From Thiorhodovibrio litoralis (GTDB lineage: Bacteria; Pseudomonadota; Gammaproteobacteria; Chromatiales; Chromatiaceae): 64,000 bases of DNA. A program made the position numbers and the translations under genes. Shown here in pieces: positions 36,701 through 45,802 of this stretch. The first letter of the stretch is position 1, and every line of letters starts with the position of its first letter. Below the pieces are notes generated by a model that was not told the origin of the DNA, searched no databases, and worked only from the letters and a program-made list of their open reading frames with translations. The stretch is from positions 4,884,501 to 4,948,500 of the forward strand of contig NZ_CP121473.1 in the NCBI RefSeq assembly GCF_033954455.1, read 5' to 3'.

Positions 36701-38526
36701 TCGAAACAAATAATTCGCGATACCATGTCCTTAAACTGCTGCGCCCATTTTTCCTGACTGACGAGCAGCGACGCGCCTGAGCTCTCCAGCATCAGTTTCA
36801 AGCGATCGAGGGGATAATTTGGATCAAGTGGCACATAAGCAGCGCCCGCTTTTAAAATGGCCAACAAGGTGACCACCATGTCGAACGAACGGTCCAGGCA
36901 GAATGCTACCAACTGCCCCCGCCCAACACCGATTGAAATCAAGTAATGCGCAAATTGATTCGCTTTCTGATTGAAAATGCCATAGCTGTAGGATTGATCT
37001 AGGTAGTGAACAGCAGGTGCATCTGGAGTGGATGCTGCGTGCTGCTCGAACAACTGATGCAGGGCCATGTGCGCTGGGTATTGGGTGTGCGTTTGGTTCC
37101 ATGACACCAGTGTGCGCCTCGACTCTTCCTTGGACACCATCGAAAGCTGTCCAACAGGCATCTCCAGGCCCTCTGACATGGATTTCAGGAGCGTCACAAA
37201 TTGCTCGCCTAATTGTCCCGCGCTGCCTCTGGTAAAGCGACGGTTGTTGTAGACAAGGATCAATACCAAGCGATTCAACGCAGGCTTCGCAAACAACAAA
37301 AGCGGCATGCTTTGGTTGATTGGTGCCATCACACTATCTTCGCCTTCCTCCGCACTATCCTCCTCAGGCTGATGCGTGTTATTTATGTCGATGACCGACT
37401 CGAACAACAGACTTCCACGAGGCACTTCGCTCCAGCGTTGGATCTGAGCAAGTGGGCTGTGCTGATGCTCGCTCAGCGCAGTTTGCTGTTTTTGCACATA
37501 CTTCAGCCAATCACTTAAAGGCGCTGCATCATCTACCCTTACAAGCATCGGCAGTGTATTGAGAAACATCCCCACCATCCTCTCGATCCCCGTTAAAACA
37601 GGCGACCGGCCAGACACCAGAGAACCGAAGACTACAGTCTCTCGTGCACTGTATCGACTTAGTAGCAAAACCCAGGCCGCCTGAATCACGGTATTGAGCG
37701 ATACCTGACTGCGCCTCGCCATTTCCCTCAGCCGTTCAAACTCAGTGCCCTTGATTTCTAGGGGCCACTCTTCGGACTTAAGCGGGTAACCGGCCTGCCG
37801 CCCGGCACCGAGATCGTAAGGCAGCGGCGTGGGCTCACGAAAATCTTTCAGGTAGTTTTGCCAAAAACGTCTCTCGCCCTCAGGTGATTGACTCTCCAAC
37901 CACCCAATGAAAACACGAAACGGGCGAGGCGGCAGGAGATTCGCTGTGGTCCCGCGCAGAATCGCACGGTAGCAGGCTCGCACCTCTTCCAGGAGAATCG
38001 GGTTCGACCAACCGTCGAGCAGTAGATGATGATGACTGAATACGAGAAAATCAGACTCCGACGATCGCTTTATCAGGAACAAACGGAAAAGCGGCGGCCG
38101 GGCTAGATTGTAGCCCTGTTGCCGATCCTGGCTGAGAATGCTACGCAGTTCGATCTTTTGCTCCCAACGCGACAAATGCGCCAAGCTCCGCTTCTCAATC
38201 CGAACCTCGACCTTTGGATTGACAATTTGTAACGGCCGATCCAACCCCTCCCAGAGAAAAGATGTACGCAGCACTTCATGTCGATCAACCACCTGTTGCC
38301 ATGCTTGCTCCAACGCCCAATGGTCAATCTGATTGAGCAGATGAACGCCTTGGGAAACGTACATCCCCACGCCCTCGTCGGCCAGGGAATGAATAAGCAT
38401 CCCTTCCTGTAAGGGCGAGAGTGCGTAGGTAAGCCCGCGCTCGCCTGACTCTTTGTCACTACGTGCCTCTTCCGAGATGCCTGATACACCGCCACTTAAA
38501 TCTTTGCTAGGATTCCGGCTACTCAT
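30763..38526 (-). CDS. Dimodular non-ribosomal peptide synthetase, C-A-T-C-A-T-E
   Basis: A 2587-residue enzyme. C1 (about 30-460; YALSPLQEGMLIHSL, FSHHHLLLDGW), A1 (about 490-985; YVLYTSGSTGIPKG), T1 (near 1029; FFQLGGESLMAV). Then C2 (about 1085-1520; LSYSQQQMWLIDQL, LHHIAADGRS), A2 (about 1550-2030; YVIYTSGSTGLPKG), T2 (near 2086; YFELGGDSIMSI) and an epimerisation domain to the end (HHLVMDIVSW, IEGQGREP, GWFTSFYPV). There is no thioesterase or reductase. C1 looks like the type that accepts a D-residue donor, C2 like the L-donor type. Hand-read specificity residues are roughly D-S-W-L-I-S-L-D-V-K for A1 and D-A-G-T-T-G-G-I-G-K for A2; I cannot name the amino acids. The ATG follows the dehydrogenase stop directly (TGAATG). 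Confidence 0.97.
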   Translation of the reverse strand: MSSRNPSKDLSGGVSGISEEARSDKESGERGLTYALSPLQEGMLIHSLADEGVGMYVSQGVHLLNQIDHWALEQAWQQVVDRHEVLRTSFLWEGLDRPLQIVNPKVEVRIEKRSLAHLSRWEQKIELRSILSQDRQQGYNLARPPLFRLFLIKRSSESDFLVFSHHHLLLDGWSNPILLEEVRACYRAILRGTTANLLPPRPFRVFIGWLESQSPEGERRFWQNYLKDFREPTPLPYDLGAGRQAGYPLKSEEWPLEIKGTEFERLREMARRSQVSLNTVIQAAWVLLLSRYSARETVVFGSLVSGRSPVLTGIERMVGMFLNTLPMLVRVDDAAPLSDWLKYVQKQQTALSEHQHSPLAQIQRWSEVPRGSLLFESVIDINNTHQPEEDSAEEGEDSVMAPINQSMPLLLFAKPALNRLVLILVYNNRRFTRGSAGQLGEQFVTLLKSMSEGLEMPVGQLSMVSKEESRRTLVSWNQTHTQYPAHMALHQLFEQHAASTPDAPAVHYLDQSYSYGIFNQKANQFAHYLISIGVGRGQLVAFCLDRSFDMVVTLLAILKAGAAYVPLDPNYPLDRLKLMLESSGASLLVSQEKWAQQFKDMVSRIICFDLEANTWSAKPVTNPDLTLSPEDLAYVLYTSGSTGIPKGIMIPHRVPVNRMFIEPHSFASDEALCAKTSICFVDSGWELWSAWSNGLPLTLIPDDQVKDPAKLVDALAESGSTRMVLVPSLLRSMLDTAPDLGERLPRMRHWICSGEALPGDLSARFVAAMPDAVLTNLYGATEIWDVTRCDTTEDLPYDPMSIGRIMGNMQGYVLDEALRPVPVGIVGELYFSGEHVAHGYWEKPKLTAQAFLPNPFSSTPGSRMYKTGDLGRWLPDGNFEYLGRIDQQVQLRGLRIELEEIESVIRQHAQIAQAAVVVSEDQRLVAYIVTTGEVPPLAAELRKHVRQKLPEHMTPAFYLPLESIPLTPNGKTDRRALPKPKVTEMARIIEKETVSRAPDTPTEKSVAAVWARFLGLGEVGAESDFFQLGGESLMAVRIITELGKRYGLSIPFSVLMKARTVTDMAAWIDACLASGIPDLALSQPDLTKIEHGKKAPLSYSQQQMWLIDQLNPGSVSYTLPCVIHFGCKVDRSALDRALTLLVERHETLRTSFSAIDGEPFQVIAEAQPVTIPFEDLTELPREVRQDLVERKLREQTRIPWDLEAGPVLRYQLIKSEEDVFTLSMTLHHIAADGRSMAIMSHEINELYVAASQDRPARLPPLSIQYADYAIWQRDWMQGEQIAAHIEYWKTQLEEVSVLEIPSDYPRPEAQGYRGGQVSVWLEEDLLQGLRDIAIEQGATMFMVLLAAFKVLLARHSGQDDICVGTPTENRAQPHLERLIGYFVNTIVIRSRVRGQQSFREFIEEVRSTCLDAYDHQEVPFERLVERLGVHRDLGHNPLFQVLFVHQKIERELGFGNALTRQLAPEQETANFDLVLNAQEREDRLELKLIFNADLFSRASIERMGAHLKRLIRFAVSEPDRALHNAPMLLPKERHRIVREFSQSGLGEKTTRCAHELISEHAVVRPCQIAIRLGGEALSYRELDQRANQIAHRLREHGVGPEIVVGWFGERSLATFIGLLGIMKSGGAFLPIDPSLPPERIAYILQDANVSLAVTQPELAERVPDGCDRLILDQLASADSAQSMTPPPVAIDSKNLAYVIYTSGSTGLPKGVMVQHGNLANVIRAQIPLFKIDHESQVLQTLSLSFDAAIGEIFRTLVAGATLNLAHQDALMPGPLLIDTLKRQHISALTLSAAALEAMPRVSGELSELKGLTVGGDSLDPDLASHWQKNRHFMNGYGPTETTIGATLAWGWSAGGKPPLGRPLPNVETYVLDSCMRPVPVGTPGELYIGGIGVSRGYLDRPGQTAAAFVPHPFSDQPGERLYRTGDLVRWLPDGQLDFLGRLDHQVKIRGYRIELSEIETVLKRHPEVDQAVVVVHRSEGVSRLAGYVTSVDKTQPDIDGLRRYLRSTLPDYMVPAFLVPCDAFPMTTSGKIDRNALPLPTASELQSEDAYVEPETDLEKLIADVWQDVLGLEKVGIHSNYFELGGDSIMSIRVVARLTEAGHPLSLQEMFKHQTVAELAAVLGAGTVAIEAEQGLVGGDVPLTPVQRWFFEQESRKPAYFNQWMVIPTPTALDRTKMEEAIRAVSAHHDALRMRYRQDSQGAWQQFNSLDIDSVPFSTVDLSALPKPDWAARIDETFAHLNGSLDLQRGPIFKVCWFNAGSNQEGRLLLIVHHLVMDIVSWSPFVEDLMTVYRQLASVQTPRLPLKTNSFKEWAQALVDFANSPAAMADVSYWTRALERQPLPVDFPGSDHSLSTTSSIFGELSAAKTQRLIERAPVIFESRLSHLLLAGLAIGFSEWTENAVIHIKIEGQGREPVGTDLNLSRSLGWFTSFYPVTLTIESSQNLVHRIKAALETVESIPARGISYSALRYLSTDENVRQAMLAIPEPDVTFNFAGQTDAADTPRDERSHVHAEWGALAETGKIQLAESDEGTRRHLIEIGAGIIKGKLVFRFAFGQKRFKKESIQGLCDSVIGVLERLVDISVSQ

Positions 38527-39495
38527 TCAAGCCATCCCTTTGCTACTGAGAGATAATCGCCCCGCCCCACCAAGGTCATTTGGTATCAACTGTTTTGACC
38601 AAAGCTCAAAAGATCTCCTGAGAGTCTCACCTGTACACCAAGCAACATGAGGCGACAGAATCGTTTTCGCACACGTGCTTAACGGATCTCCTATTGGCAA
38701 AGGCTCTTGTCGAAAAACATCTGCGCAGTAGTACCCGAGATGCCCATCCTTCAAAGCGGCGATAACTGCTTCCCCATCTACTAAGTCGCCACGCGAAACA
38801 TTAATCAAAATGGCGTGCCTTTTCATCCGCTGGATAGCTTTTGCATCTAGCATCTGACGCGTTTCTTCAGTAAGCGGAATAGCAAGCACGACACAATCAC
38901 TTTCCTGCAATAGTTGATCGATCCCCACCCAGGACACGTTCGCAATGGGAGGATGCCTTGCGAGATCACGTTTCACCACCAGGGTTTCCATACCCCAGCA
39001 CCCACACAACTCGACAATGCGTCGCCCAATATTCCCAAACCCGACCACCCCAAGCGTCTTTCCCCGCAAAGTGAGATTCGTGGTCAGCGCTTGATTCCAC
39101 TGCCCTTGCCGCACGGAGAGATCGAATTGCACAAGCCCTTTACTAGCACAAAGCAGTTGTGCCAAAGCAAATTCCGCCACCTCATTGCAATAAACGTCGT
39201 CCGGCAATTTTGTTATTTTAATGTCACATTCTGCGGCTTTACCGTGATCAATCAAGGAGGAAACGGACTGATAGAGGAAATTAATTTGACGAATACGCCC
39301 TCGCAACTTCTCCAGCAAGGCCGAGTCAAACACAAAATTGAAAACATCGACCATTAAGACGTCGATACCATCTTTTTCTATCGTTTGAACTAATTCATCT
39401 CGAGTAATATGGCCCTCACGAAACTCCCCTGCGATATATTCCGGATAGAACTTTTCAAGATTCTCTCGACAAACCCCAATATAAAGTAGCTTCAT
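38527..39495 (-). CDS. D-isomer-specific 2-hydroxyacid dehydrogenase family protein
   Basis: A 322-residue NAD(P)-dependent enzyme starting at ATG 39495 (MKLLYIGVCRENLEKF), five bases after the aminotransferase stop; an upstream TTG at 39513 is less likely. The Rossmann motif is LGVVGFGNIGRRIVEL, the family Arg is in ILINVSRGDLVDGEAVI, and the catalytic histidine is in LSPHVAWCTGE. A glutamate in the RQEPLP loop completes the active site. It would interconvert a 2-keto acid and a D-2-hydroxy acid. In this operon it probably supplies or modifies a building block for the NRPS. Confidence 0.9.
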   Translation of the reverse strand: MKLLYIGVCRENLEKFYPEYIAGEFREGHITRDELVQTIEKDGIDVLMVDVFNFVFDSALLEKLRGRIRQINFLYQSVSSLIDHGKAAECDIKITKLPDDVYCNEVAEFALAQLLCASKGLVQFDLSVRQGQWNQALTTNLTLRGKTLGVVGFGNIGRRIVELCGCWGMETLVVKRDLARHPPIANVSWVGIDQLLQESDCVVLAIPLTEETRQMLDAKAIQRMKRHAILINVSRGDLVDGEAVIAALKDGHLGYYCADVFRQEPLPIGDPLSTCAKTILSPHVAWCTGETLRRSFELWSKQLIPNDLGGAGRLSLSSKGMA

Positions 39496-39500
39496 CGACT

Positions 39501-40802
39501 TTAATGGGCACAATCACAAAATCTATCAAAGCAAGATTGTAACCGCATCGCAATGAGATCCATATCTGCCTCATCAATAACTATTGGCGGAATAATCTTG
39601 ATGCTGTTAAAGTTAACTCCACAGGCATAAACGATAACATGCTCATCCATACAGATAGACATCAGTTTCTTTGCAAGACGCTCAGAAGGTTGCCCAGACT
39701 TCGGGTCGACAACGTCAAAGGCAACCGCAAAGCCGACGCCGCGCAAATTCTTCACGCACTGCTTAGCATTAAGAAACTCTAGCTTTTTTAGAAACAAAGC
39801 CCCGCGTTCCAGAACATCATCGAATATCTTTTCTTTCTCAACGTATTGCATCAGTCGATTCGCAACGCGCAAACCAAACGAACTATTATTGAAGGTTGTT
39901 TGGAACGCCGTGCCCCGACTTGGCACATTATCGAACAATTCAGCCCGAGCAATCACAGCGCTGACCGGGAAGAACCCACCGCCGATCGACTTCGACAGCA
40001 AGACGACATCCGGATACTCGACTCCATATTGCTCATAAACAAACAACGAACCGGCACGCCCGAAGCCAACTTGAATCTCATCCATGACAAGATTCACGCC
40101 ATGCTTCTTGCAGAGTTGGCTAAGCCCTGGAAGAAACGATTCTTTTGGAATTACAAAACCACCCGCGCCTTGAATTGGCTCAACAATAACCCCAGCTACA
40201 TCGTGAGTGGAAAACAGCCGCTCAATAGTCGCCAAGCTTTCATCGACGGATACATCGTTATGCTGACTCGGAAAGGGTACAGATAACGTAAAGTCCGAAA
40301 TTGGGACCCCATATTGCTCCTTTGCGACTAACTTTTCATCGGCAAGTGACGCTGCCGCTTCACTCACGCCATGAAAAGCACCTTCGAACGCGATCATATA
40401 ACGCTTTCCACTACCAAAACGACAAAGTCGGACAGCATCGGAGACGGCGGCAGACCCCCCGATATTAAAATAGACTTTATAGCTTCTCTGATCACGCCCC
40501 ACCTTGCGTGCGAGGATTTCGCTGAGCTCGAGTTTATCCTTTGAGTGGAAAGAATGGATCTGGTCGACCTCATTTACAGCCTCTTGCACAATCTTTACAA
40601 TCGGCGGATAACAATGGCCAAAGTTGACCGAGCAGTAATTAAGCACTAAGTCCAGGTATGGTTCCGGATCACCATCGAACCACACCCACATCCCCTCTGC
40701 CTTCACGGGATTGACAAAACGATCATACATTTTAGATTCATCACAAGGGCACGCGTACGCATCCCTGATCGATTCATAATGACTTAATTCAGAAACAGCC
40801 AT
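39501..40802 (-). CDS. Class III PLP-dependent aminotransferase
   Basis: A 433-residue enzyme starting at ATG 40802 with an AGGGG site. It resembles omega-aminotransferases (ornithine, diaminobutyrate, 4-aminobutyrate). The cofactor-phosphate stretch is NIGGSAAVSDAVRL, the PLP aspartate lies in NLVMDEIQVGFGRAG and the Schiff-base lysine in VVLLSKSIGGGFFPVSAV. It is full length. With the adjacent dehydrogenase it could make a non-protein amino acid such as a diamino acid. Which terminal amino group it moves cannot be told. Confidence 0.92.
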   Translation of the reverse strand: MAVSELSHYESIRDAYACPCDESKMYDRFVNPVKAEGMWVWFDGDPEPYLDLVLNYCSVNFGHCYPPIVKIVQEAVNEVDQIHSFHSKDKLELSEILARKVGRDQRSYKVYFNIGGSAAVSDAVRLCRFGSGKRYMIAFEGAFHGVSEAAASLADEKLVAKEQYGVPISDFTLSVPFPSQHNDVSVDESLATIERLFSTHDVAGVIVEPIQGAGGFVIPKESFLPGLSQLCKKHGVNLVMDEIQVGFGRAGSLFVYEQYGVEYPDVVLLSKSIGGGFFPVSAVIARAELFDNVPSRGTAFQTTFNNSSFGLRVANRLMQYVEKEKIFDDVLERGALFLKKLEFLNAKQCVKNLRGVGFAVAFDVVDPKSGQPSERLAKKLMSICMDEHVIVYACGVNFNSIKIIPPIVIDEADMDLIAMRLQSCFDRFCDCAH

Positions 40803-41044
40803 ACCCTTCCCCTATTCAGGAAAAACAATCAGATTCGTATAGTTCTTGCAATAATGCGCTTTCAAGCAAAAAACCACGTCAACTCCTGGTACAGATCAGT
40901 ACGAGCTCACCGCAATCAGTACATCTGCTGACATATACATTCCGCACCCGATCATTCACAGAAGCTAGACATATCTTCTTTCATCTAAAGGGAATTACTA
41001 ACGTACCGGCAATTACTGCTCGCCTATTTCTCCCCCGTTACGAC

Positions 41045-42235
41045 TTACGCAGAAGTATCATCTTCATTCGAGCCCTCTTCCCCGAGAATGTCCTCATACG
41101 GGACCAACTCTGCGAAAAGCGCCGCATATCGCTGAGCTTCTTGATGTGAGTTCTGCGTTTCTTCGGCAATTTGCTCAAACTCCTGATGCTTTTGGACCAG
41201 CCATTTGCTGTGAAGAACGGCGGCTCTGAATTCTGCTGCCGCATCTTCCCAAGAATCTTTGCGCATATATAACTCGCCAAGCATGCGATGGGCGATCCCA
41301 AGCTTCTTATCCCCCTTGGTCAAATTGACCAACAGGCGTTGCGCTTCATCTAACTCCCCGATTTTGACTTTTACCTGAGCAATTCCAAAAATCGCCGCCA
41401 CTTGCGCAGGGTCAAGTTCACTGGATTTTTCAAACGCCTGAATCGCTTTCTGATATTGTTTCTCAGCAACATAACACCGCCCAAGAAATTGATGGCACTC
41501 AGCGCGTTCGGGGGCAATACCGACGGCTTTTTCGCAAGCGTCTGATGCACGGTGGTATTGTTTCAATTTGAAAAGCAGACCGGCAAGATGAAGCAGACTA
41601 TTAAACGACTCCAAGGTTGCGTCTTTCAGCTTGTCAACCTCGGCGAGGGCGGCGTCTGGGTCGTCCTGTTTAAGATAGATCTCCCCAAGCGCCAGGCGCG
41701 CGCTGTCGAGTTGTGGATTGAACGCCAATGCTTGCTGCAACCAATTGATCGCCTGATCAAACTCACCTTGCCTCACATGTATGCGCGCAATACTCAACCG
41801 CGCCACGCTAACGGACGGATTAACCTTCAGCGCCTCTTGAAAATTCTCTAACGCTTTTTGATCCTCGCCCAAGCGAAGGTACGCGTAAGCAGAATGCAAG
41901 AGCGCCGGTAAGAAGTCCTTACGAATATGAAGGGCGCCCGCGTAGTGCTCCAGCGCCTCATCATCCAGCCCTCTTTTTGCGTGGACCTTCCCGAGGCCCA
42001 CATAGGCCATGGCTATGTTCGGGTCTTTTTCAAGGATTGCTTCGTAGGCTGCAAAAGCATCATCAAGACGATCATCCTCGACTAGTTGCTGCGCTTCATC
42101 TAAAGCAGCCTTCAGTGGGTGACGGCGTTGCCTGCGTTGGCTTGCCGGCGGCGCAGTCGTGACTGCTGTTTCGGCGTCAACTTGAGCCTCCTTTTCCGTG
42201 TCAGCATCTTTAATTTTTACGTTCCAATTAGCCAT
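41045..42235 (-). CDS. TPR-repeat protein
   Basis: A 396-residue soluble protein starting at ATG 42235. After a charged N-terminus (about 45 residues, ending RRQRRHPLKAAL) it is an array of about nine tetratricopeptide repeats (for example AYVGLGKVHAKRGLDDEALE and CYVAEKQYQKAIQAFEKS) up to residue about 360. The tail is acidic. It lies between mbtH and the aminotransferase gene in the NRPS operon. TPR arrays bind protein partners, so it may hold pathway enzymes together; it carries no catalytic domain. About 240 bases without a gene separate it from the aminotransferase. Confidence 0.88.
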   Translation of the reverse strand: MANWNVKIKDADTEKEAQVDAETAVTTAPPASQRRQRRHPLKAALDEAQQLVEDDRLDDAFAAYEAILEKDPNIAMAYVGLGKVHAKRGLDDEALEHYAGALHIRKDFLPALLHSAYAYLRLGEDQKALENFQEALKVNPSVSVARLSIARIHVRQGEFDQAINWLQQALAFNPQLDSARLALGEIYLKQDDPDAALAEVDKLKDATLESFNSLLHLAGLLFKLKQYHRASDACEKAVGIAPERAECHQFLGRCYVAEKQYQKAIQAFEKSSELDPAQVAAIFGIAQVKVKIGELDEAQRLLVNLTKGDKKLGIAHRMLGELYMRKDSWEDAAAEFRAAVLHSKWLVQKHQEFEQIAEETQNSHQEAQRYAALFAELVPYEDILGEEGSNEDDTSA

Positions 42236-42306
42236 GCGCGTCCGTCCTGCTTGCTAGGGGAAAAATTCCAGACCAAGATTAGCTATTTAATGTGACTTCT
42301 TTTCAG

Positions 42307-42537
42307 CTATTCTTTCGTTCTATCTTCATCCTGTACTAATTCATTCTTGAGGCTTAAGGGCCGCATATCAGCCCATACCGTCTCAATATAATCTAGACAA
42401 TCTGGCTTCAGGCCTTGCTTGCCCGCATCCCTCCAGCCTAGTGGCAGGTCACGGTCCGCTGGCCAGATCGAATATTGTTCCTCATGATTAACTACAACTC
42501 GCCAAATTGTCTCGCCGACGGTGCTTGACACGCTCAT
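42307..42537 (-). CDS. MbtH-like protein
   Basis: A 76-residue protein starting at ATG 42537 with AGGGG six bases upstream; an in-frame GTG lies just before. The family core is present: [29 protein letters not shown] and [15 protein letters not shown], with the conserved tryptophans. MbtH proteins bind NRPS adenylation domains and are often needed for their folding or activity. Its presence supports a functional NRPS in the same operon. Confidence 0.97.
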   Translation of the reverse strand: MSVSSTVGETIWRVVVNHEEQYSIWPADRDLPLGWRDAGKQGLKPDCLDYIETVWADMRPLSLKNELVQDEDRTKE

Positions 42538-42615
42538 CGCCACCCCTGATTGAGAAGATCAACTGAGTAAATCACGTATTTTTTTTGTTCTTGCAAATAC
42601 ATCATCTTCAAGGAC

Positions 42616-43857
42616 TCAAGACGCGGACGGCAGCCTAGGGACAGATTGAAAGCTTCTGCCCTCGACTTGTCGAACAAAATTGTCATAGATTTCGAACCCG
42701 GGGGCTTGCTCATGCTCGTATTCATAACCTCGCTCCCGTTCGCTTTGCTGATCATCCTGTGTTTGGAGGTAGGTTACAAAGGAGTTCTCGAGAGGCAACC
42801 CTAGAAATATGTAAAGCCACTGCACAACATCGGCCATTTGTTCAGTCAAAGAGTAAAAGGAAAGACAAGCTTGTTTTTCCGACTCGATAACCTCTTCGCT
42901 TAGCTCTACGAGATTCTCACAATCCCTGCGCATCCTTGCCAAAAATGCTTCTTTCCACCCCTCAATCCGAATTGGATCGATATCTGTTTTCGCCATCGTC
43001 GAAATCCTAACTAAGGCCAACAAGGAATCGATGAGCTCGCCGGATGGTCGCACCAGGAGGACGAAGCGAGCAAGTGGATACATTTCAATGAGGCGAGGAA
43101 TTTTTGTGTGGCTGGTTACCTCTTTTGACAAATAGATCGCGTCATCACAGGGCGCCAGGAAGGCCATTTTCTGGACTACCTTCTGATGAATTGCCAGCAT
43201 TCGCGACTGACGCGCCTCGGTTAACTCCGGAAACGAATCGAGAGCAGGCAGAAGCCCGGCATACGGAAACCGCAGAAACACAAAAAGATGGTGCAAAAAT
43301 CTCTCTTCGTAAAAAATTCCATCTTCTTCGTAATCGTACAGCATATTCGAATGCATCCGCATCGCTACTCGCCCAGTTTCCGTATTGGGCCAGTAACTGA
43401 TTTTCTCGAGCAGCGGTTCCAGCTCTAGCCAATGCACTAGCTTCTGAACACAAATAAACGGATACCGCCATTCGAAATGGCGAATCGCGAAAAAGTTCCT
43501 CTGATCCGCAGCCAGGGTGCGATGCAGCAATGTGGTCCCACATCTTGGCTCACCAATGATGAACACTGGGCGAACCGTCTGTTCTCGGTAGTGCGGAAAC
43601 AGAAGCTCGTCGATGAACCACAGAAGCGTCCAGAGAGGCATTAGGGCACCACTTCTTAGCAGAAAAAATCCTTGCTGCAACCGCGCGCGAAAACCGATCT
43701 CGGGTTGTCGTTCAGTTAAAACATACCTCCATAGCAGGGCATAGGTGCGCAGGTCAGGAAACGGAGCAAAAAGAATCGTTACAGCAACAACAATAAGAAT
43801 GAGAAAAATGAATATCATCAGGCTTACGGCAGAAAATAAGCGGACAGACCGAGACAA
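42616..43857 (-). CDS. Membrane-anchored sulfotransferase-family protein
   Basis: A 413-residue protein starting at TTG 43857; no better start with a clear ribosome-binding site is visible. A hydrophobic segment (VSLMIFIFLILIVVAVTILF) near the N-terminus should anchor it in the inner membrane. The PAPS 5'-phosphosulfate loop is FIIGEPRCGTTLLHRTL near residue 102 and the 3'-phosphate region is ARFVLLVRPSGELIDSL near 260. It would transfer sulfate from PAPS to a hydroxyl or amine. It is the first gene of the NRPS operon on this strand, so the peptide or a lipid may be its acceptor. Confidence 0.82.
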   Translation of the reverse strand: MSRSVRLFSAVSLMIFIFLILIVVAVTILFAPFPDLRTYALLWRYVLTERQPEIGFRARLQQGFFLLRSGALMPLWTLLWFIDELLFPHYREQTVRPVFIIGEPRCGTTLLHRTLAADQRNFFAIRHFEWRYPFICVQKLVHWLELEPLLEKISYWPNTETGRVAMRMHSNMLYDYEEDGIFYEERFLHHLFVFLRFPYAGLLPALDSFPELTEARQSRMLAIHQKVVQKMAFLAPCDDAIYLSKEVTSHTKIPRLIEMYPLARFVLLVRPSGELIDSLLALVRISTMAKTDIDPIRIEGWKEAFLARMRRDCENLVELSEEVIESEKQACLSFYSLTEQMADVVQWLYIFLGLPLENSFVTYLQTQDDQQSERERGYEYEHEQAPGFEIYDNFVRQVEGRSFQSVPRLPSAS

Positions 43858-43881
43858 AGGTGGATTAAATGTTTGGGGCTT

Positions 43882-43908
43882 ATGTTATCATAATCCAGAG
43901 GTTAGCAA
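43882..43908 (-). promoter_or_regulatory. Possible promoter of the NRPS operon
   Basis: On the minus strand TTGCTA and TAACAT lie 15 bases apart in an AT-rich gap just upstream of the sulfotransferase start. The spacing is short for sigma-70, so this is only a candidate. The gap separates recQ from the operon. Confidence 0.25.
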
Positions 43909-43935
43909 ACTTTTCTAATACCGTCGGAATGTCCA

Positions 43936-45777
<1,842 letters not shown>

Positions 45778-45802
45778 GAATACGTTTTCAGTTTCGCGCC
45801 CC

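Noticed and set aside
42534-42755. Possible 73-codon gene between the sulfotransferase and mbtH
   Set aside because: It overlaps the sulfotransferase 3' end out of frame, has no clear ribosome-binding site and no recognisable pattern.
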